NCBI GenBank assembly: GCA_028873975.1
Contig: JAPPMO010000032.1
Span: 1-64,000 of the forward strand
Source of the DNA: Chloroflexota bacterium
GTDB lineage: Bacteria; Chloroflexota; Anaerolineae; Aggregatilineales; Phototrophicaceae
Direction of reading: 5' to 3'
Length of the DNA: 64,000 bases
Below, in pieces: positions 17,521 to 26,154 of this stretch. The translations under genes and the position numbers were made by a program. The notes under the pieces were generated by a model. That model was not told where the DNA came from, made no database searches, and worked only from the letters and a program-made list of their open reading frames with translations. Position 1 is the first letter of the stretch. Each line of letters begins with the position of its first letter.

Positions 17521-17720
17521 CGCTCAACGGTAGTGTATCGAGGTCGGTTGAAACAGAAAGTCTTAACCACCGAGGGGCGCGTAGACACTGCCCTTCGACA
17601 CCGAGAGCGCCGAGTATCGTTTGCCTAATGCCCTTATTTTCTTTGTGTTCTTTGTGTCTTTGCGGTGAACTGAATTTAGTTCATTTGAATTTCAACCGAA
17701 AAGGATATACTACCGCTCAA
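17521..17720. repeat. Family A-like inverted-repeat element with a second type of terminal repeat
   Basis: About 200 bases. The ends are GGTAGTGTATC then CGGTTGAAA on the left and, inverted, GGTAGTATATC then CGGTTGAAA on the right. Inside are TTAACCACCGAGG and, at the other side, CTTTGTGTTCTTTGTGTC arms. The internal segment with GTAGACACTG matches part of 36857-37172, and one end matches 58474-58617. It fills the upstream half of the gap between two divergent genes. Confidence 0.75.
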
Positions 17721-17727
17721 CTACGTT

Positions 17728-17757
17728 TTGACTTGGTCTATGCGCTTGAATTATACT
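17728..17757 (+). promoter_or_regulatory. Candidate promoter for the enolase-family dehydratase
   Basis: TTGACT, 18 bases, TATACT, 120 bases upstream of the start at 17877 and just beyond the end of the repeat element. A reasonable sigma-70 match with a long leader. Confidence 0.4.
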
Positions 17758-17876
17758 CCACGCAGTTTGCCAAGCCATTGTCGACCACGGACTTCACTCG
17801 CCAGCCTCCGATTAATTCAGCGATTGTCCGATATCGGGAATCTGCCAGGCTCAAGTACTCCCGCGAGGAAACAAAG

Positions 17877-19037
17877 ATGAAGATCAAGCATATTGAAGCG
17901 GTGCGGGTCAATCTGCCGCCGCGGCCGTCCAGCGCCAAAGCCCGCCGTCCATCCTGGAATGCAAAAGACGAAGTTGCCAATCCCATGTCCGGGTACGGCC
18001 ACGTTAAAGCGCATCGCGGCAAATGGATGCCGACGGGCTGGGAGCGCGTCTATGCTAAAGTCACGCTCGAGGACGGCACTTGGGGGCTGGGCGGGACCAG
18101 CCACGGGCGGCCAGTCGCGGCCGTCATCGACGATCACCTGGCGCCACAGTTGACGGGTCAGGACGGCTTCGCCATCGAGCGCCTGGCCGATATGATGTTC
18201 CGCATGACCAAACCCTACGGCACCGTCGGCTTGGCCTCCTACGCCATCAGCGCCGTCGATCTGGCGCTCTGGGACGCCAAGGGCAAGGCGCTCGGCAGCC
18301 CCGTTTACAGCTTGATCGGCGGACCGCAAAAGGACAGGATCTATTGCTATTCCACCGGCAACGATGTCGACTGGTATCAGGAATTGGGCTTCAGCGCGCA
18401 CAAGCTGGCACAGCCTTATGGACCGGCCGACGGGCTCGACGGCTTGCGCAAGAACGAAGCGTTCGTCGCCGGCATGCGCGAGCTGATCGGCGACAAATGC
18501 GAACTCATGCTCGATTGCTGGATGGCTTTTGATGTCGATTACACCGTGCGGCTGGCGGAGGCGCTGCGTCCCTACAAGCTCAAGTGGATGGAGGAATGCC
18601 TGATCCCCGAAGACATGGACGCCCATGCCGAGCTGCGCGCGCGCCTGCCCTGGCAGACCTTAAGCACCGGCGAGCACTGGTACAGTCATGTGCCCTTCCA
18701 GTACGCCCTCAAGCACGATCTGGTGGATATCTTGCAGCCGGATATCGAATGGGTCGGCGGGTTGACCACCTGCATCAAAATCGCCCATGCCGCCGAAGCC
18801 GCGGGCAAGAAGGTCATCCTGCACGCCGGCGCGCGCAGTCCCTACGGGCAGCACTTCTCGATGGCGATGCCGGCCGTACCCTGGATCGAGTACTTCATCG
18901 GCGAGCCGCCGGGCGTCCCGCTCAAGGACGGCACCATGTTTCCCGATATGCCTTACGCCGTCGATGGCTGGCTGGAGATCAACGACGCGCCCGGATTCGG
19001 CATTCAAATTGACGAGTCCTGGATCGAGCCGTTTTGA
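17877..19037 (+). CDS. Enolase-superfamily sugar acid dehydratase, L-rhamnonate dehydratase-like
   Basis: Dehydrates an acid sugar to its 2-keto-3-deoxy derivative. It is a 386-residue mandelate racemase / muconate lactonising family protein. The Mg ligands are Asp213 (LMLDCWMAF), Glu239 (WMEEC) and Glu266 (STGEH). His267 of the GEH motif and His316 (ILHAGAR) fit the RhmD active-site pattern, as do the NPMSGYG start and the KLAQPYGPADGLDGL strand where other subgroups have a KxK motif. The start at 17877 is chosen over longer in-frame starts because GAGGAAA is eight bases upstream. The neighbours (polyol dehydrogenases, IlvD dehydratase, PfkB kinase) fit a deoxysugar or aldonate pathway. Other acid sugars remain possible substrates. 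Confidence 0.87.
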   Translation: MKIKHIEAVRVNLPPRPSSAKARRPSWNAKDEVANPMSGYGHVKAHRGKWMPTGWERVYAKVTLEDGTWGLGGTSHGRPVAAVIDDHLAPQLTGQDGFAIERLADMMFRMTKPYGTVGLASYAISAVDLALWDAKGKALGSPVYSLIGGPQKDRIYCYSTGNDVDWYQELGFSAHKLAQPYGPADGLDGLRKNEAFVAGMRELIGDKCELMLDCWMAFDVDYTVRLAEALRPYKLKWMEECLIPEDMDAHAELRARLPWQTLSTGEHWYSHVPFQYALKHDLVDILQPDIEWVGGLTTCIKIAHAAEAAGKKVILHAGARSPYGQHFSMAMPAVPWIEYFIGEPPGVPLKDGTMFPDMPYAVDGWLEINDAPGFGIQIDESWIEPF

Positions 19038-19135
19038 CGAGTGGGATTGCCAAAACTGATGGACATCTCTCATTCCCCGTGAAGCCTCTGGCATAGCGAT
19101 ACGAGAACAAGTCCGATACTGTCATGCAAGATAAT

Positions 19136-19474
19136 TTAGAAGGCGTCATATTTGCTTGCGACGCGGCGTATTTCCGAATCCGGAAGGTCAGCGGTTTGTG
19201 TTTTCGCCCAGATTAGCAGAAGCAAAATCGTTTCGTCTTTCACACGATAAATTACGCGAAAGCCGCCTCGCGTCCCGATTCTGGCGGACGTGTTAGGTAT
19301 CCTGGCTTTGTACACATCTCGCGCGCCGATATTAGGCAGCTTCCTGTCTTGGGGCCGGGGGCCGTCTAATAAGGACTCTGCCAGATTTCTGACATCGCGG
19401 TCAACTTGACGATACTGCTTGATCAGTTTCCTTATCTGGGATTCGAAGTCCGCTGTCGATATGATGTTTATTGG
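19136..19474 (-). CDS. RelE/ParE-family toxin, no canonical start codon
   Basis: Reading the minus strand gives an uninterrupted frame of about 112 codons ending at 19136: KPINIISTADFESQIRKL, then YRQVDRDVRNLAESLL, the strand KARIPN...GGFRVIYRV, and a C-terminal WAKTQT...EIRRVASKYDAF. This is the layout of a RelE/ParE-type ribosome-targeting toxin, with the basic R-V-Y core. It overlaps the end of the antitoxin gene. There is no ATG, GTG or TTG in frame where the N-terminus should start (codons AAG CGG AAG CCA ATA AAC ATC ATA), so either a rare start codon is used, or one substitution (AAG for ATG) has silenced the toxin. The left limit is certain, the right limit is not. Confidence 0.65.
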   Translation of the reverse strand, partial: PINIISTADFESQIRKLIKQYRQVDRDVRNLAESLLDGPRPQDRKLPNIGARDVYKARIPNTSARIGTRGGFRVIYRVKDETILLLLIWAKTQTADLPDSEIRRVASKYDAF

Positions 19475-19655
19475 CTTCCGCTTCTCGTTCCAATCGCAGC
19501 TCTTCCAAGAATTCCCAAACGGGCCGCGTCTCGCCGCGCACTGCCTGCTGGATGCTGATCTCCAGACTGCGCAGCAAGTCTTGCCGTTCGGGGCTCAGCT
19601 TCGCTTCCGTCTCCGTTTTTTCATTCTCTACGTTGCTTCGTTCAGGCTGTCCCAT
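19401..19655 (-). CDS. Antitoxin partner of the RelE/ParE-like toxin
   Basis: A small acidic protein of 84 residues, highly charged and helical (SPERQDLLRSLEISIQQAVR, then a WEFLEELRLEREAEAN helix), with no visible DNA-binding fold at the N-terminus. Its position just before, and overlapping, a RelE/ParE-like toxin frame makes it the likely antitoxin. The start MGQPERSN at 19655 has AAAGGA eight bases upstream; an ATG/GTG further upstream is possible but less well placed. The frame runs about 70 bases into the toxin region. Confidence 0.6.
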   Translation of the reverse strand: MGQPERSNVENEKTETEAKLSPERQDLLRSLEISIQQAVRGETRPVWEFLEELRLEREAEANKHHIDSGLRIPDKETDQAVSSS

Positions 19656-19862
19656 GAGCGTCAATCCTTTTCTCGTCCGCGTCAATATTATACTGGAATG
19701 AGGTTGAATTCAAGTTTCCCGTAGCGCTTTCGAGCGATCGCTTCAATGCCAATCTATATCGAATGGCGCGTAAGCTAAAGATATTTCAAGGATGTCTGAT
19801 GGCCAGTGCCCGCGAGCGCGGGACGCCCTTGTAAAATTGCGCGTGTTTCATGGAAGGCGCGC

Positions 19863-21320
19863 CTAAATGCCCAGCCGCTCGTACTGCTCGGAGGGGGCGT
19901 CATTGGCGCGCATGAGCTCAACCAGCTTCTCGACCATGCGCCCTTCGACCACCGTGTCCTCAATCGGGCTCAACATCCCGGGATCGACGTCGGTATCGTA
20001 GAGCATGGTCTCGAAGACCGGAATCGCCCAGGGACTGCGCCCCGTGCCGACCTTCATGGTCGGGCAATCCTTGGTGAAACTGAACGGCGCCTGTAATTCA
20101 ATCTCTTGCAGTTCCTCGACCTGGAAGCGGTGGCGCATGTGCGTCGGCATCAGCGTGTAATTGTAAAGCGGCTGATTGTCTGCGTTCGCCGCCCCGCGCA
20201 TATAGACATAGCGTCCGTCATTCACGTTCACATGCCCGCCGTGTATGCCGTACAAGACCGCCTCGCGCGCGGCGGTGTCATTCGCGACCGTTTCGTCCAG
20301 GGGCAGTCCCTGCATATCCGCCGGCCGATCGAGACCGAAGTAATCTAGAACCGTCGCCGGCAGGTCAATGGTCTGAACCAGGCTTTCGCGGCGTTCGCCG
20401 CTGACTTGGGCGCGCGGATCCCAGATAAAGAGCGGGATATTGGCCAGTTCGTTATACCAGGGCATGCGCATCTTGCCCCACCAATCGTGTTCGCTGAGCA
20501 AGAAGCCATGATCGGTGTTGACGATCAGCATGGTATCGTCCCACAGGTCCAATTCATCCATCAGGTCCAGCACCCGCCCCAGATAATGATCGCACATGCT
20601 CATTAGCGCCGCATATTCGCAGCGCATGTGATGAACAGCTTCCGGCGATTGGTCGACGCGGGTATACGGGGGCCAATCGAAGAGCGGTCCGTCGTATTCA
20701 TGGGGATAAAGCGCTTTCCACCCCTCCTGCGTGAAAAAAGGCTCGTGGGGATCGAAGGTTTCGATCTGCAAGTACCAGTTGTCGGCCTCGGCGTTTTGGC
20801 GGATGAACTCGCTGCCCAGCGCGAAGGTCTGCGCCTGCGGCATGGCAGATTCTTCGGTGATATAACCGCGGTTTATCAAGTCTTGTCGAACGTTCACCGC
20901 CCGTTGATCCGGCTTGATCCCCAGCTGAGGCGCGCCGACATCGCCCTTCCACAGGTCGCCTTCTTGCCCGCGCGCGAATTCATAAGTGGAAAAACGGTTG
21001 TGATAGGTGGCGCCGCCGTCTTCCCAATAATGGTAATGATCGGTGACCAGATGCGAATGGATGCCGCTTTCGTCAAGGATCTGCGGCATGGAATCGTCGA
21101 AGGGCTCCAGCGGTCCCCAACTGCGATGCAGGAAGTTGTAGCGCCCGGTGTGCAATTCCCGCCGCGCCGGCATGCACGGCATACTGCCGATAAAAGCCTT
21201 GTCAAAGGTCGCGCTGCGCTCGGACAGGCGCTGGAAATTGGGCGTATGCGCCCAGTCACCGCCATAGGGTTGCAGCATGTGTCGGTTCAGCGAATCGAAC
21301 ATCACCATGATTGCTTTCAT
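19863..21320 (-). CDS. Sulfatase (type I, formylglycine-dependent)
   Basis: Hydrolyses a sulfate ester from an organic substrate, 485 residues. The sulfatase motif CMPARRELHTGR begins at Cys49 (C-x-P-x-R), where Cys is converted to formylglycine by a maturase not encoded here. Calcium ligands include Asp9 in FDSLNRHM and the NTDHGFLLSEHDWWGK segment, where the DH pair is conserved. There is no signal peptide, so the enzyme is cytoplasmic or leaves by another route. The substrate is unknown; glycan or choline-type sulfates are possible. Two more sulfatases are at the right end of the window. Confidence 0.92.
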   Translation of the reverse strand: MKAIMVMFDSLNRHMLQPYGGDWAHTPNFQRLSERSATFDKAFIGSMPCMPARRELHTGRYNFLHRSWGPLEPFDDSMPQILDESGIHSHLVTDHYHYWEDGGATYHNRFSTYEFARGQEGDLWKGDVGAPQLGIKPDQRAVNVRQDLINRGYITEESAMPQAQTFALGSEFIRQNAEADNWYLQIETFDPHEPFFTQEGWKALYPHEYDGPLFDWPPYTRVDQSPEAVHHMRCEYAALMSMCDHYLGRVLDLMDELDLWDDTMLIVNTDHGFLLSEHDWWGKMRMPWYNELANIPLFIWDPRAQVSGERRESLVQTIDLPATVLDYFGLDRPADMQGLPLDETVANDTAAREAVLYGIHGGHVNVNDGRYVYMRGAANADNQPLYNYTLMPTHMRHRFQVEELQEIELQAPFSFTKDCPTMKVGTGRSPWAIPVFETMLYDTDVDPGMLSPIEDTVVEGRMVEKLVELMRANDAPSEQYERLGI

Positions 21321-21395
21321 TGTCCACTCTCTCCTGATGCGCGCTGTTAAATCTTGTACTCGGATTGCGCCCCAAGCTCGTTTGTCAGTCCCGCG

Positions 21396-22601
21396 CTAGG
21401 CAATCGCCGCTTTCAGCGCCTCAACCGCTTCTTCTTCCGCCTCTCGCGCTGCATTCAGCCGAGTCCGAATCTCATCGCGCAGGTCCGCGATCTCGGCTTC
21501 CGTCATCGGGAAATCGCTCTCGCTGGCGGTCTTGGCAACCTCAATCCGCTCGTTGCAGGCGACGATTTCCTTCAGTTGCGCCGCGCCTTGCTTGACAAAC
21601 AAGTCTGTCTTGCGGTCGATATTGCCTCGCACATCGCTTAAGAAGGGCACAGCCTCGGGCAAGAGCGCGCCCAGCAATCCCCGCCAAGCCTCCCCGGCCT
21701 TGCGGTAGCGCAGCGCCACCTTTTCGAGCGCCGGCAAGCCCAGCACAGCAGCCGCTTCGTCAAGGAAGTCGGCATAGACATCGCGCTCGGCAGCCATGGT
21801 CTTGCCAAAGGCTGGACCCAGGAAAGTATAAGAACTGATCAGCACAGCCAGCAGCGGACGCCCGGTCGGGTATTCCCGCGCCCAACTGCCTTTGCTGCTC
21901 TTCTCGAGCATGTCGCCCCAGTGCGCCATGGCCCGCAGTCCGAAGTTCTTGGCTGATCCCTTGGGCGGCTTCTCGGTCATCAGGCGGACGCAGTCTTCCA
22001 GCCCCTGACGAACGGCGTCAGCGAGCTTGGCTTCGGCCGGATGACCCAGCAGCAGCAGGCGCTGCTTTTCCTTTTTGATGCGTCCGCGCGCCTTGTCCAG
22101 GTCCTCCGTGCGGACAATCAACGGCACGCGGCTGCGATCCGAGATGTATGCCTCGCCTTTCTCCGGCTCATAACCAAAGATAACCAGGGGCATGCCGCCC
22201 CACATGCCCGCATCGTAGGGCAAGGCGTTATAGGGCAGCAGCCACATATCCGGGCTGGCGACCGGCGCGTAACCTGCTTCCAGCGCGTCCAGCAAGTTTT
22301 GCCGGCCCTTGTCGGCGCTGGCCGTCTGGCGGACATCGCGGGCCATGCCCAGGCGATTGAAAATCGTTTCCATCGGCTCGAAGGTATTTCGCGTCAGCAA
22401 GTTGACTTGCGGGTCGTATCCCTTGTAATGAAAGGTGAAGTAACCGAAGGCGATGCCGCCGCTAATGCCCAGCAGCATCGCTTCGGTGAACGGTTCGCCG
22501 GTGTGCGGCGCTTTGACGCCCTGATAGTCCAAGGCGTTGCGGATGGCAGCCGTATCCCAATAGCGGCCCTCGAATTGGCTGTAGTTTTCCAGCGTTGGCA
22601 T
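21396..22601 (-). CDS. BtrH N-terminal / DUF4872-type protein
   Basis: A 401-residue protein whose first 130 residues follow the BtrH_N pattern (MLLGISGGIAFGYFTFHYKG, then VNLLTR, a FNRLGM segment, and SPDMWLLPYNALP) and whose second half, with a long charged helix at the C-terminus, fits DUF4872. BtrH is an acyl-transfer enzyme in butirosin biosynthesis with a papain-like fold. In most bacteria relatives of this protein are outside antibiotic clusters and their role is not known. The neighbours are a sulfatase and a dihydroxyacid dehydratase, both on the same strand. No signal peptide. Confidence 0.72.
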   Translation of the reverse strand: MPTLENYSQFEGRYWDTAAIRNALDYQGVKAPHTGEPFTEAMLLGISGGIAFGYFTFHYKGYDPQVNLLTRNTFEPMETIFNRLGMARDVRQTASADKGRQNLLDALEAGYAPVASPDMWLLPYNALPYDAGMWGGMPLVIFGYEPEKGEAYISDRSRVPLIVRTEDLDKARGRIKKEKQRLLLLGHPAEAKLADAVRQGLEDCVRLMTEKPPKGSAKNFGLRAMAHWGDMLEKSSKGSWAREYPTGRPLLAVLISSYTFLGPAFGKTMAAERDVYADFLDEAAAVLGLPALEKVALRYRKAGEAWRGLLGALLPEAVPFLSDVRGNIDRKTDLFVKQGAAQLKEIVACNERIEVAKTASESDFPMTEAEIADLRDEIRTRLNAAREAEEEAVEALKAAIA

Positions 22602-22738
22602 GTGAACCCGCTTTCTTATACTCCCTGCAGTTATCGCCAGTTTAAGGTCTTTGACCTGTCCTTTTCCAAATTAGCGACATACTCGCCGCCGATCTCTCGT
22701 CTTGCATTAATCTTCTGTTCATCTCACCGGCTTGTCGC

Positions 22739-24478
22739 TCAAGTTGCTCCCGCTTTGCCCGTGGCTTGAGCCTCGGCATTGTGTATCACTTCATGGCCCG
22801 ATCCGCCCCCCAGAATGTCGAAGTCAACACCCAGATCGGCTTGTTGCACATGATCCGTGAACAAGCGGGTATAGCCTCTGGGGCTATGCGCGGCGCTGGG
22901 CTGCCACTGGGCGCGGCGGCGCGCCAATTCAGCTTCCGATATGTCGAGATGCAAGCGGCGTTGGCTAACATCCAACTCGATCATATCGCCGTCTCGCGCC
23001 AGCGCCAGCGCCCCGCCGACCGCCGCTTCCGGAGCGACATGCAGAACCACCGTGCCATAGGCGGTGCCGCTCATGCGGCCATCGGAAATGCGCAGCATAT
23101 CGCTCACTCCCTTGTCCAGGAGCTTGCGCGGCAGACTCATATTGCCCACTTCGGGCATGCCGGGGAAGCCCCTGGGGCCGACATTCTGCATAACCAGCAC
23201 GCTGTCGGGGTCGACATCCAAAGCGGGATCGTCAATGCGCGCGTGGAAATCGTCCAGCGACTTGAAAACGACAGCGCGCCCGCGATGCCGCATCAGTTGC
23301 GGGCTGGCGGCGGAGGGTTTGATGACCGCGCCGTCGGGGCAGAGATTGCCGCGCAGAACGGCGATGCCCGCCTCTCGCTGGAAAGGCGCGTCGAGCCCGC
23401 TGATGACCGTCTCGTCGAAACAAATCGCCCCGGCTGTGTTGCGCGCATGAGACTGGCCCGTAACCGTGATCGCATCCATCGCCAGTAATTGCGCCGCGTT
23501 TTGCATCACCACGGGCAAACCGCCGGCATAATAAAATTCTTCCATCAGGAAATCGCCAGCCGGTTTCAGGTTGACCAGCAGCGGCGCCTGGCTGCCCAGC
23601 TCATCAAAATCGTCCAGACACAGATCAACGCCTATGCGCCCGGCGATCGCGAGCAAATGCAGGATGACGTTGGTAGAGCCGCCGATGGCGGCGTTGATCT
23701 TGATGGCATTCTCGAAGGCGTCGCGCGTCAGTATCTTCGATAGTCTCAAGTCTTCCTTGACCATCTCCACGATGCGATTGCCGCTGAAATGGCAGAGGCG
23801 GCGGCGGCGCGAATCGGGCGCGGGAATCGCCGCCCCGCCGGGCAGCATCAAGCCCAGCGCCTCGACCACGCAAGCCATGCTCGACGCCGTGCCCATGGTC
23901 ATGCAATGCCCGTCGCTGCGGGACATGCAGGTCTCGGATTCGATATAATCGGCCGCGCTCATCTTGCCGGTGCGCCAGTCGTCAGTGAAGCGCCATTTGT
24001 CCGTGCCCGCGCCGATATCCCGTCCCCGAAACTTGCCATTCAACATGGGTCCGCTGGTCACGACAATCGTCGGCACATCGACGCTGCAGGCGCCCATGAT
24101 GGCAGCCGGCGTGGTCTTATCGCAGCCGACCAGCAGCACCACGCCATCCAGCGGATTGGCGCGGATCGATTCTTCGACATCCATGCTGACCAGATTGCGG
24201 TAGAGCATGGTCGTCGGGCGCATCAGCGTTTCGCCCAGCGACATGACGGGAAATTCCAGCGGAAATCCGCCGGCTTCCAAGACGCCGCGTTTGACATGCT
24301 CGCCGAGGATGCGCAGGTTGGCGTTGCAAGGCGTCAGTTCCGACCAGGTATTGCAAATGCCGATGACGGGGCGGCCGTCGAACATCTGCTGGGGCGTGCC
24401 TTGGTTCTTCATGCGGCTGCGAGACTTGAAGCCCGCTTGCCCGTCCCGCAAGAACCAATCGTGACTGCGCAAGGGCAT
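22739..24478 (-). CDS. IlvD/Edd-family sugar acid dehydratase, L-arabinonate dehydratase type
   Basis: Dehydrates an aldonate to a 2-keto-3-deoxy acid with an Fe-S cluster. It is 579 residues, the length of the pentonate dehydratase branch, not of DHAD or Edd. Three Cys residues of the expected cluster are in ICNTWSELTPCN (Cys51), GCDKTTPAAIMGA (Cys119) and SDGHCMTMGTASS (Cys192). Other landmarks are GGSTN, the GRMSG loop and a C-terminal Lys/Arg-rich stretch. The start at 24478 is chosen over one 33 codons upstream because AAAGGAGG precedes it. With the rhamnonate-like dehydratase and PfkB kinase nearby it fits pentonate or hexonate catabolism. Arabinonate versus xylonate cannot be decided. 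Confidence 0.88.
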   Translation of the reverse strand: MPLRSHDWFLRDGQAGFKSRSRMKNQGTPQQMFDGRPVIGICNTWSELTPCNANLRILGEHVKRGVLEAGGFPLEFPVMSLGETLMRPTTMLYRNLVSMDVEESIRANPLDGVVLLVGCDKTTPAAIMGACSVDVPTIVVTSGPMLNGKFRGRDIGAGTDKWRFTDDWRTGKMSAADYIESETCMSRSDGHCMTMGTASSMACVVEALGLMLPGGAAIPAPDSRRRRLCHFSGNRIVEMVKEDLRLSKILTRDAFENAIKINAAIGGSTNVILHLLAIAGRIGVDLCLDDFDELGSQAPLLVNLKPAGDFLMEEFYYAGGLPVVMQNAAQLLAMDAITVTGQSHARNTAGAICFDETVISGLDAPFQREAGIAVLRGNLCPDGAVIKPSAASPQLMRHRGRAVVFKSLDDFHARIDDPALDVDPDSVLVMQNVGPRGFPGMPEVGNMSLPRKLLDKGVSDMLRISDGRMSGTAYGTVVLHVAPEAAVGGALALARDGDMIELDVSQRRLHLDISEAELARRRAQWQPSAAHSPRGYTRLFTDHVQQADLGVDFDILGGGSGHEVIHNAEAQATGKAGAT

Positions 24479-24559
24479 GAGCCACCTCCTTTGCCGGTCG
24501 GTTTCCGCCGCCGAGTATAACGCAAGCCGCGCTGTTCTCGCAGTCTGGTCTGCCCTTCC

Positions 24560-24818
24560 GCAGGGCAATCGCATCATAATGATAGCGGCTGAAAATGCGG
24601 GAATCCAAACTGATTATTAACCACAGAGAACACAGAGGGCACAGAGAAAAACATAAAATGTCTTATTTCAACTGTGTTTTCGAGTGAAAAATCACGTTTC
24701 GTTTGTAACTCCTTTTATGCTTAGTCTCGGATTTTGAAGAAAAGTCGTCTGAACACCAACGAACTCTGTGCGCTCTGCGCGCTCTGTGTTGAAAAAAAAT
24801 TTGATGCAATTGCCTTGG
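24560..24818. repeat. Family A inverted-repeat element, full copy (reference)
   Basis: About 259 bases. The terminal inverted repeats are CAGGGCAATCGCATC (24561-24575) and GATGCAATTGCCTTGG (24803-24818), matching at about 12 of 14 positions. Next inwards on the left is TTAACCACAGAGAACACAGAG (24617 onwards, only part quoted) and on the right CTCTGTGCGCTCTGCGCG (24764 onwards). These two arms are inverted to one another. The core is unique. The element is non-coding and lies in the 431-base gap upstream of the MFS gene. It is nearly the reverse complement of the element at 12667-12922. Confidence 0.85.
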
Positions 24819-24909
24819 CCCCTTCTGCCTTTGCCACTTGCGCTATGCGCCTATGGCGATATGCTTGCGATGAAAAAATGGACTGTTTTACCGACGCGAA
24901 TCCTGTCCC

Positions 24910-26154
24910 ATGCACCGTCTATTCAAGCGCGAGCCAATTTACTACGGCTGGTATATCGCCCTGGCGCTGGCCATCACCGAAACCGTCTCCTTTGGCGTGA
25001 TATTCTACGCCTTTTCCGTGTTCATCACGCCGATGGAAGCGGAACTCGGCTGGTCGCGCGCGGAGATCTCGGGCGGGTTTTCGCTGATGTGGTTGATCAC
25101 CGGCATCTTCGCTTTCCCGGTCGGCTACTGGTTGGACAAACACGGATCGCGGCTCTTGATGACGCTTGGTTCCATCGGGGCGACGGTGATGGTTCTGCTC
25201 TGGTCGCGGGTGACGACGCTGCCCGAATTCATCCTCGTCATGGGGCTGCTGGGTTTCTGCGGCGCAGCCGTCCTTTACGAACCCGCCTTTATAGTCATCG
25301 CCAACTGGTTCGTGAACAAACGCGGCCGGGCAATGGCTTTCCTCACTTTTATCGCGGGTTTCGCCAGCACGATATTTGTCCCCCTGGCTGACGCCCTGCT
25401 GGTGGCCCATGGATGGCGGGGTGCGGTATTCATTCTTGGCGTCTTGCTAGGGGTCATCACGATACCGCTGCATGCCCTGGTCTTGCGGAGCCGCCCAACA
25501 GACCTGGGGCTCCAACCCGATGGCGAGGCGCGCCCCGCGGAGCAAGGCGAGCGCGAATCGATCAAGCTGGACGCGGTGTTCCGTTCGCGCTTCTTCTGGA
25601 TCCTGACTCTGGCTTTCGCGCTATCCGCCTTGTGCATCGCGGCGCTGCGCGTACATTTTGTACCGCTGCTGATCAGCATGGATATTCACCCCAGCAGCGC
25701 CGCTATCGCCAGCGGCGCTATCGGCGTCATGCAAGTGACGGGCAGGGTGATCTTCGCGGCGGTCGAATGGCGTTTTTCCAGCAAGACCATGGCGATCGGC
25801 GTCTTTATCCTCTTGGCGCTTTCTCTGGTCACGTTGCTCCTGGGCAGTTCGCCGCTGCTGATCATCCTTTTCATAGCGCTATTCGGCATGGCAGTTGGCG
25901 CCAATACGCTCATTCGGCCCCTGATCGTCGCCGATACCTACGGCGCCGCATTCTACGGGCGCATCAGCAGCGCGATGGTGTTTTTCCTGACCTTGGCCGG
26001 CACTTCGGCGCCCTTCGCCGCCGGGGTCATTTATGACCTCTTCAATTCCTATAGTCCGATGCTGATCGTGGTGACGGGCTTCAGCTTGGTATCCATCTTG
26101 CTGATCGCGCTTTTGCCCGCGCGCAGCGAGATCAATGCGCCAGCAAGCCACTAA
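24910..26154 (+). CDS. MFS transporter, monocarboxylate / oxalate-formate antiporter-like
   Basis: Twelve-segment major facilitator protein of 414 residues. It begins YYGWYIALALAITETVSFGV, a start typical of the MCT / OFA (oxalate-formate antiporter) subfamily, and has the loop 2-3 motif GYWLDKHGSRLL. A cytoplasmic loop at residues 190-215 is rich in charge. It is divergent from the aldonate dehydratase gene 430 bases away and probably carries an organic acid, possibly an aldonate or keto acid from that pathway. The 3' end overlaps the convergent kinase gene by four bases. Confidence 0.87.
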   Translation: MHRLFKREPIYYGWYIALALAITETVSFGVIFYAFSVFITPMEAELGWSRAEISGGFSLMWLITGIFAFPVGYWLDKHGSRLLMTLGSIGATVMVLLWSRVTTLPEFILVMGLLGFCGAAVLYEPAFIVIANWFVNKRGRAMAFLTFIAGFASTIFVPLADALLVAHGWRGAVFILGVLLGVITIPLHALVLRSRPTDLGLQPDGEARPAEQGERESIKLDAVFRSRFFWILTLAFALSALCIAALRVHFVPLLISMDIHPSSAAIASGAIGVMQVTGRVIFAAVEWRFSSKTMAIGVFILLALSLVTLLLGSSPLLIILFIALFGMAVGANTLIRPLIVADTYGAAFYGRISSAMVFFLTLAGTSAPFAAGVIYDLFNSYSPMLIVVTGFSLVSILLIALLPARSEINAPASH

